From positions 186,001-250,000 of the forward strand of contig JABLXB010000007.1 in NCBI GenBank assembly GCA_013178305.1: 64,000 bases of DNA. Direction: 5' to 3'. The notes below the pieces were generated by a model, which was not told the DNA's origin, did no database searches, and saw only the letters and a list, made by a program, of their open reading frames with translations. Below, piece by piece: positions 62,805 to 64,000 of this stretch. Made by a program: the position numbers and the translations under genes. The stretch's first letter is position 1; each line of letters opens with the position of its first letter. The stretch is from Bacillota bacterium (GTDB lineage Bacteria; Bacillota; Sulfobacillia; JABLXB01).

Positions 62805-63054
62805 CCGTTTACCCGCGACGGATCAGGGTCCTCCGAGCTTTTCAGCATCATCGGCGCTTTTACGGATTCCCCTGCGTGTCCTCATCGGTTTCTCACCGAG
62901 ACCACGCTGCCCCACATTACTCAGTGAAGTTAGAGGGTCGGGTTTGCACCCGGTCCATCGTGGTTGGCAGGCTCAGTCTGACCGGCGGAGGCTAGAGCTA
63001 CCCATGCGTTGCCATGCCGCCGGTGTCATCTTAGCATGAGCGGTTCCACGATGG
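62784..63054 (-). ncRNA. Candidate large structured RNA (mobile ribozyme remnant or unknown ncRNA)
   Basis: A roughly 270-bp non-coding stretch densely filled with nested inverted repeats. These are CCATCGTGG/CCACGATGG (62955-62963/63046-63054), GCTCA/TGAGC (62971-62975/63037-63041), CCGGCGG/CCGCCGG (62982-62988/63017-63023), CGGGT/ACCCG (62939-62952), GCGTG/CACGC enclosing TCGGT/ACCGA (62874-62907), CCGA/TCGG enclosing GCT/AGC (62833-62854), ATCCGT/ACGGAT (62803-62823) and GCCGG/CCGGC (62784-62798). On the minus strand two loops are the GNRA tetraloops GCAA and GAAA, so that strand is preferred. I cannot match it confidently to a known RNA. Confidence 0.45.
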
Positions 63055-63215
63055 CTACTGGTTGGCGGGGGCGGACCGCCTTAGGGCCGGTCCCGGGGAA
63101 CGGGCAGGGGAAAGCGGTCGTCAGTCAAATACTACCATGCAGGAATGGGTTCAGCCCGGTCCCAGGTTGGAATCTCCACCGCCGAACGCCTCAAGGAAAT
63201 CGAGGAGTTGAGGAC

Positions 63216-63536
63216 ATGGCTGCTCAGCAAACCCAAAAGCTGATCTGTGAGATCGCCGGGAAATACGCAGAGGTGCTGCGACGTAAGATACGGCTATCCC
63301 GTCTCTACGTATGTGGCTCTTACGTAACTGGCGAACACGACGATGATAGTGACATTGACATTGCGGTGGTAGCTGACGGCTTGACCGGCGACGTCATCGA
63401 GGACACCTTCACTCTTATGAAGCTGCGTCGCGAGGTGGATATGCGCATAAAACCGCATCCGTTCTTGACATCCGAGTTCACAGAGGAGAACCCGTTGGCG
63501 CGTGAAGCAATGCGCACGGGGATACGGATAGTCTGA
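63216..63536 (+). CDS. Small nucleotidyltransferase 1 (MNT-type)
   Basis: A 106-residue minimal nucleotidyltransferase with the pol-beta motif GSYVTGEHDDDSDIDIAVV (GS-x9-DxD) near residue 38 and a later DMRIK containing the third acidic residue. Such proteins occur as MntA antitoxins that AMPylate HEPN toxins, or alone. ATG 63216 follows GGAG by eight bases. No HEPN gene is adjacent. The upstream 160 bp hold only a short doubtful frame (63145-63243, 32 residues). Confidence 0.82.
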   Translation: MAAQQTQKLICEIAGKYAEVLRRKIRLSRLYVCGSYVTGEHDDDSDIDIAVVADGLTGDVIEDTFTLMKLRREVDMRIKPHPFLTSEFTEENPLAREAMRTGIRIV

Positions 63537-63571
63537 TTCTTCGTTAGGCCGACGACGGAGGAGACAAGGCG

Positions 63572-63898
63572 ATGGCTCGAGTCGATGCTGTGACCGAGGC
63601 GCGTGCTCGTCGTGCGATTGAGGTCCTGTCGCGCAGTTCCAAGGTCGCCGCCGCGTATCTATTTGGTTCGCACGTTGACGGGACTGTCCATCCATGGAGC
63701 GATATCGATCTGGCTGTATTCGTAGAGAACCTGGACACACTCGATCTTTGCGATCGGGCTCGTGTCGCCGCGAGAGTCCAGAAAGAGGCCGGGGATGAGG
63801 TAGACATTCACCTGCTGCCGGCTGAAGACCTCATGCAAGGAGATCCCGCAGGTTTTTCCGCCTGGGTTCTTACTCATGGCGTCAAGATACGGCTGTGA
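63572..63898 (+). CDS. Small nucleotidyltransferase 2 (MNT-type)
   Basis: A 108-residue nucleotidyltransferase with GSHVDGTVHPWSDIDLAVFV near residue 32 and EVDIHLL near 77 completing the acidic triad. It follows the first nucleotidyltransferase by 35 bp and has GGAGGAG upstream of its ATG. The two share fold and motif but are not near-identical, so this is not a recent tandem duplicate. Partner toxins, if any, would lie outside the window. Confidence 0.82.
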   Translation: MARVDAVTEARARRAIEVLSRSSKVAAAYLFGSHVDGTVHPWSDIDLAVFVENLDTLDLCDRARVAARVQKEAGDEVDIHLLPAEDLMQGDPAGFSAWVLTHGVKIRL

Positions 63899-63929
63899 CC
63901 ACGTGTCTACCAAGCGGGAGGGTCGGATT

Positions 63930-64000
63930 GTGAACGACGTGAGAGTTGAGGTCGTCGAGGTCAAGGGGGACTGTTCGGCCGGCCTGAAGGTCGGCGACGG
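63930..64000 (+). CDS. Start of a TIGR04076-like protein
   Basis: The first 23 residues (MNDVRVEVVEVKGDCSAGLKVGD) match the N-terminus of TIGR04076-family proteins, which have a V-x-x-V-K-G-x-C-x-x-G-x-K-x-G-D pattern. GTG 63930 follows GGGAGG by eight bases. The gene runs off the window; function unknown. Confidence 0.6.
   Translation, partial: MNDVRVEVVEVKGDCSAGLKVGD

Noticed and set aside
62960-63040. Cobalamin riboswitch (a CTGAGCCTGCC B12-box-like stretch on the minus strand)
   Set aside because: The conserved core elements expected upstream of a B12 box are missing, so the resemblance is confined to one short box.
63145-63243. Possible 32-residue peptide overlapping nucleotidyltransferase 1
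   Set aside because: Starts after a weak AGGA and shows only a short amphipathic helix; too little evidence to call a gene.

Overview
The window is a 64 kb piece of a high-GC, spore-forming Bacillota chromosome, most likely from a clostridial lineage. The evidence is housekeeping gene order typical of Firmicutes (divIVA-ileS; yicC-remA-gmk-rpoZ-coaBC; priA-def-fmt-yugP-rsmB-rlmN-stp-pknB-rsgA-rpe; asp23-fakA-recG-coaD) together with sporulation genes: germination protease GPR, a truncated YlbJ, two SPOCS-domain proteins, a YteA-type protein, and GerMN proteins, one carrying SLH repeats. Lysine/diaminopimelate synthesis uses DapL. There are many GTG and TTG starts, many 4-base overlaps, strong Shine-Dalgarno sequences, and long open shadow frames caused by high GC. 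I see no rRNA, tRNA, CRISPR array or intact insertion sequence.

Layout. 1-6.9 kb: the end of a YggS gene, divIVA, a DUF167 gene, ileS, then a duplicated-permease ABC transporter with its ATPase and a separate AAA-associated domain protein. 7.1-15.4 kb: DUF5665, YteA-type, lspA, rluD, pyrR, convergent rqcH, a Clp1/Grc3-like kinase, a 35-residue RCKP rubredoxin-like protein, dapF and dapL. 15.5-27.7 kb: an alpha-glucan island (debranching enzyme, GT4 glycosyltransferase, a nucleotidyltransferase fused to a degenerate phosphomannomutase, GH57 branching enzyme, DUF4912, GH15, stand-alone CBM). It is interrupted by a coiled-coil gene with 63-bp tandem repeats, which lies between two copies of the debranching enzyme's 3' end. 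27.7-30 kb: an uncharacterised flavoprotein/iron-sulfur pair. 30.1-35 kb: GerMN lipoprotein candidate, then yicC-mihF-remA-gmk-rpoZ-coaBC. 35.2-37.4 kb: two convergent SPOCS genes, each behind a sigma-K-like promoter, and an OGG-type glycosylase cut by a TGA. 37.6-58.5 kb: a long housekeeping run with an FMN riboswitch-controlled ribU inserted, then gpr and coaD. 58.7-64 kb: GerMN-SLH-Gmad2 protein, GlcD-type oxidase, a ylbJ gene lacking its 5' half next to a densely structured non-coding stretch, two small nucleotidyltransferases, and the start of a TIGR04076 gene.

How the genes fit together. Most operons serve translation (ileS, rsmB, rlmN, rsgA, rpmB, Def-Fmt, rqcH), envelope growth and signalling (DivIVA, LspA, Stp/PknB), and cofactor or nucleotide supply (coaBC, coaD, ribU, gmk, pyrR). 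The accessory content is the glucan island, the spore/germination genes and the 62.7-64 kb end. The points most worth following are PriA with every key ATPase motif altered, the Def-Fmt fusion, the structured RNA candidate beside truncated ylbJ, the coiled-coil insertion flanked by duplicated debranching-enzyme sequence, the pseudo-phosphomannomutase domain, and the matched sigma-K-type promoters.
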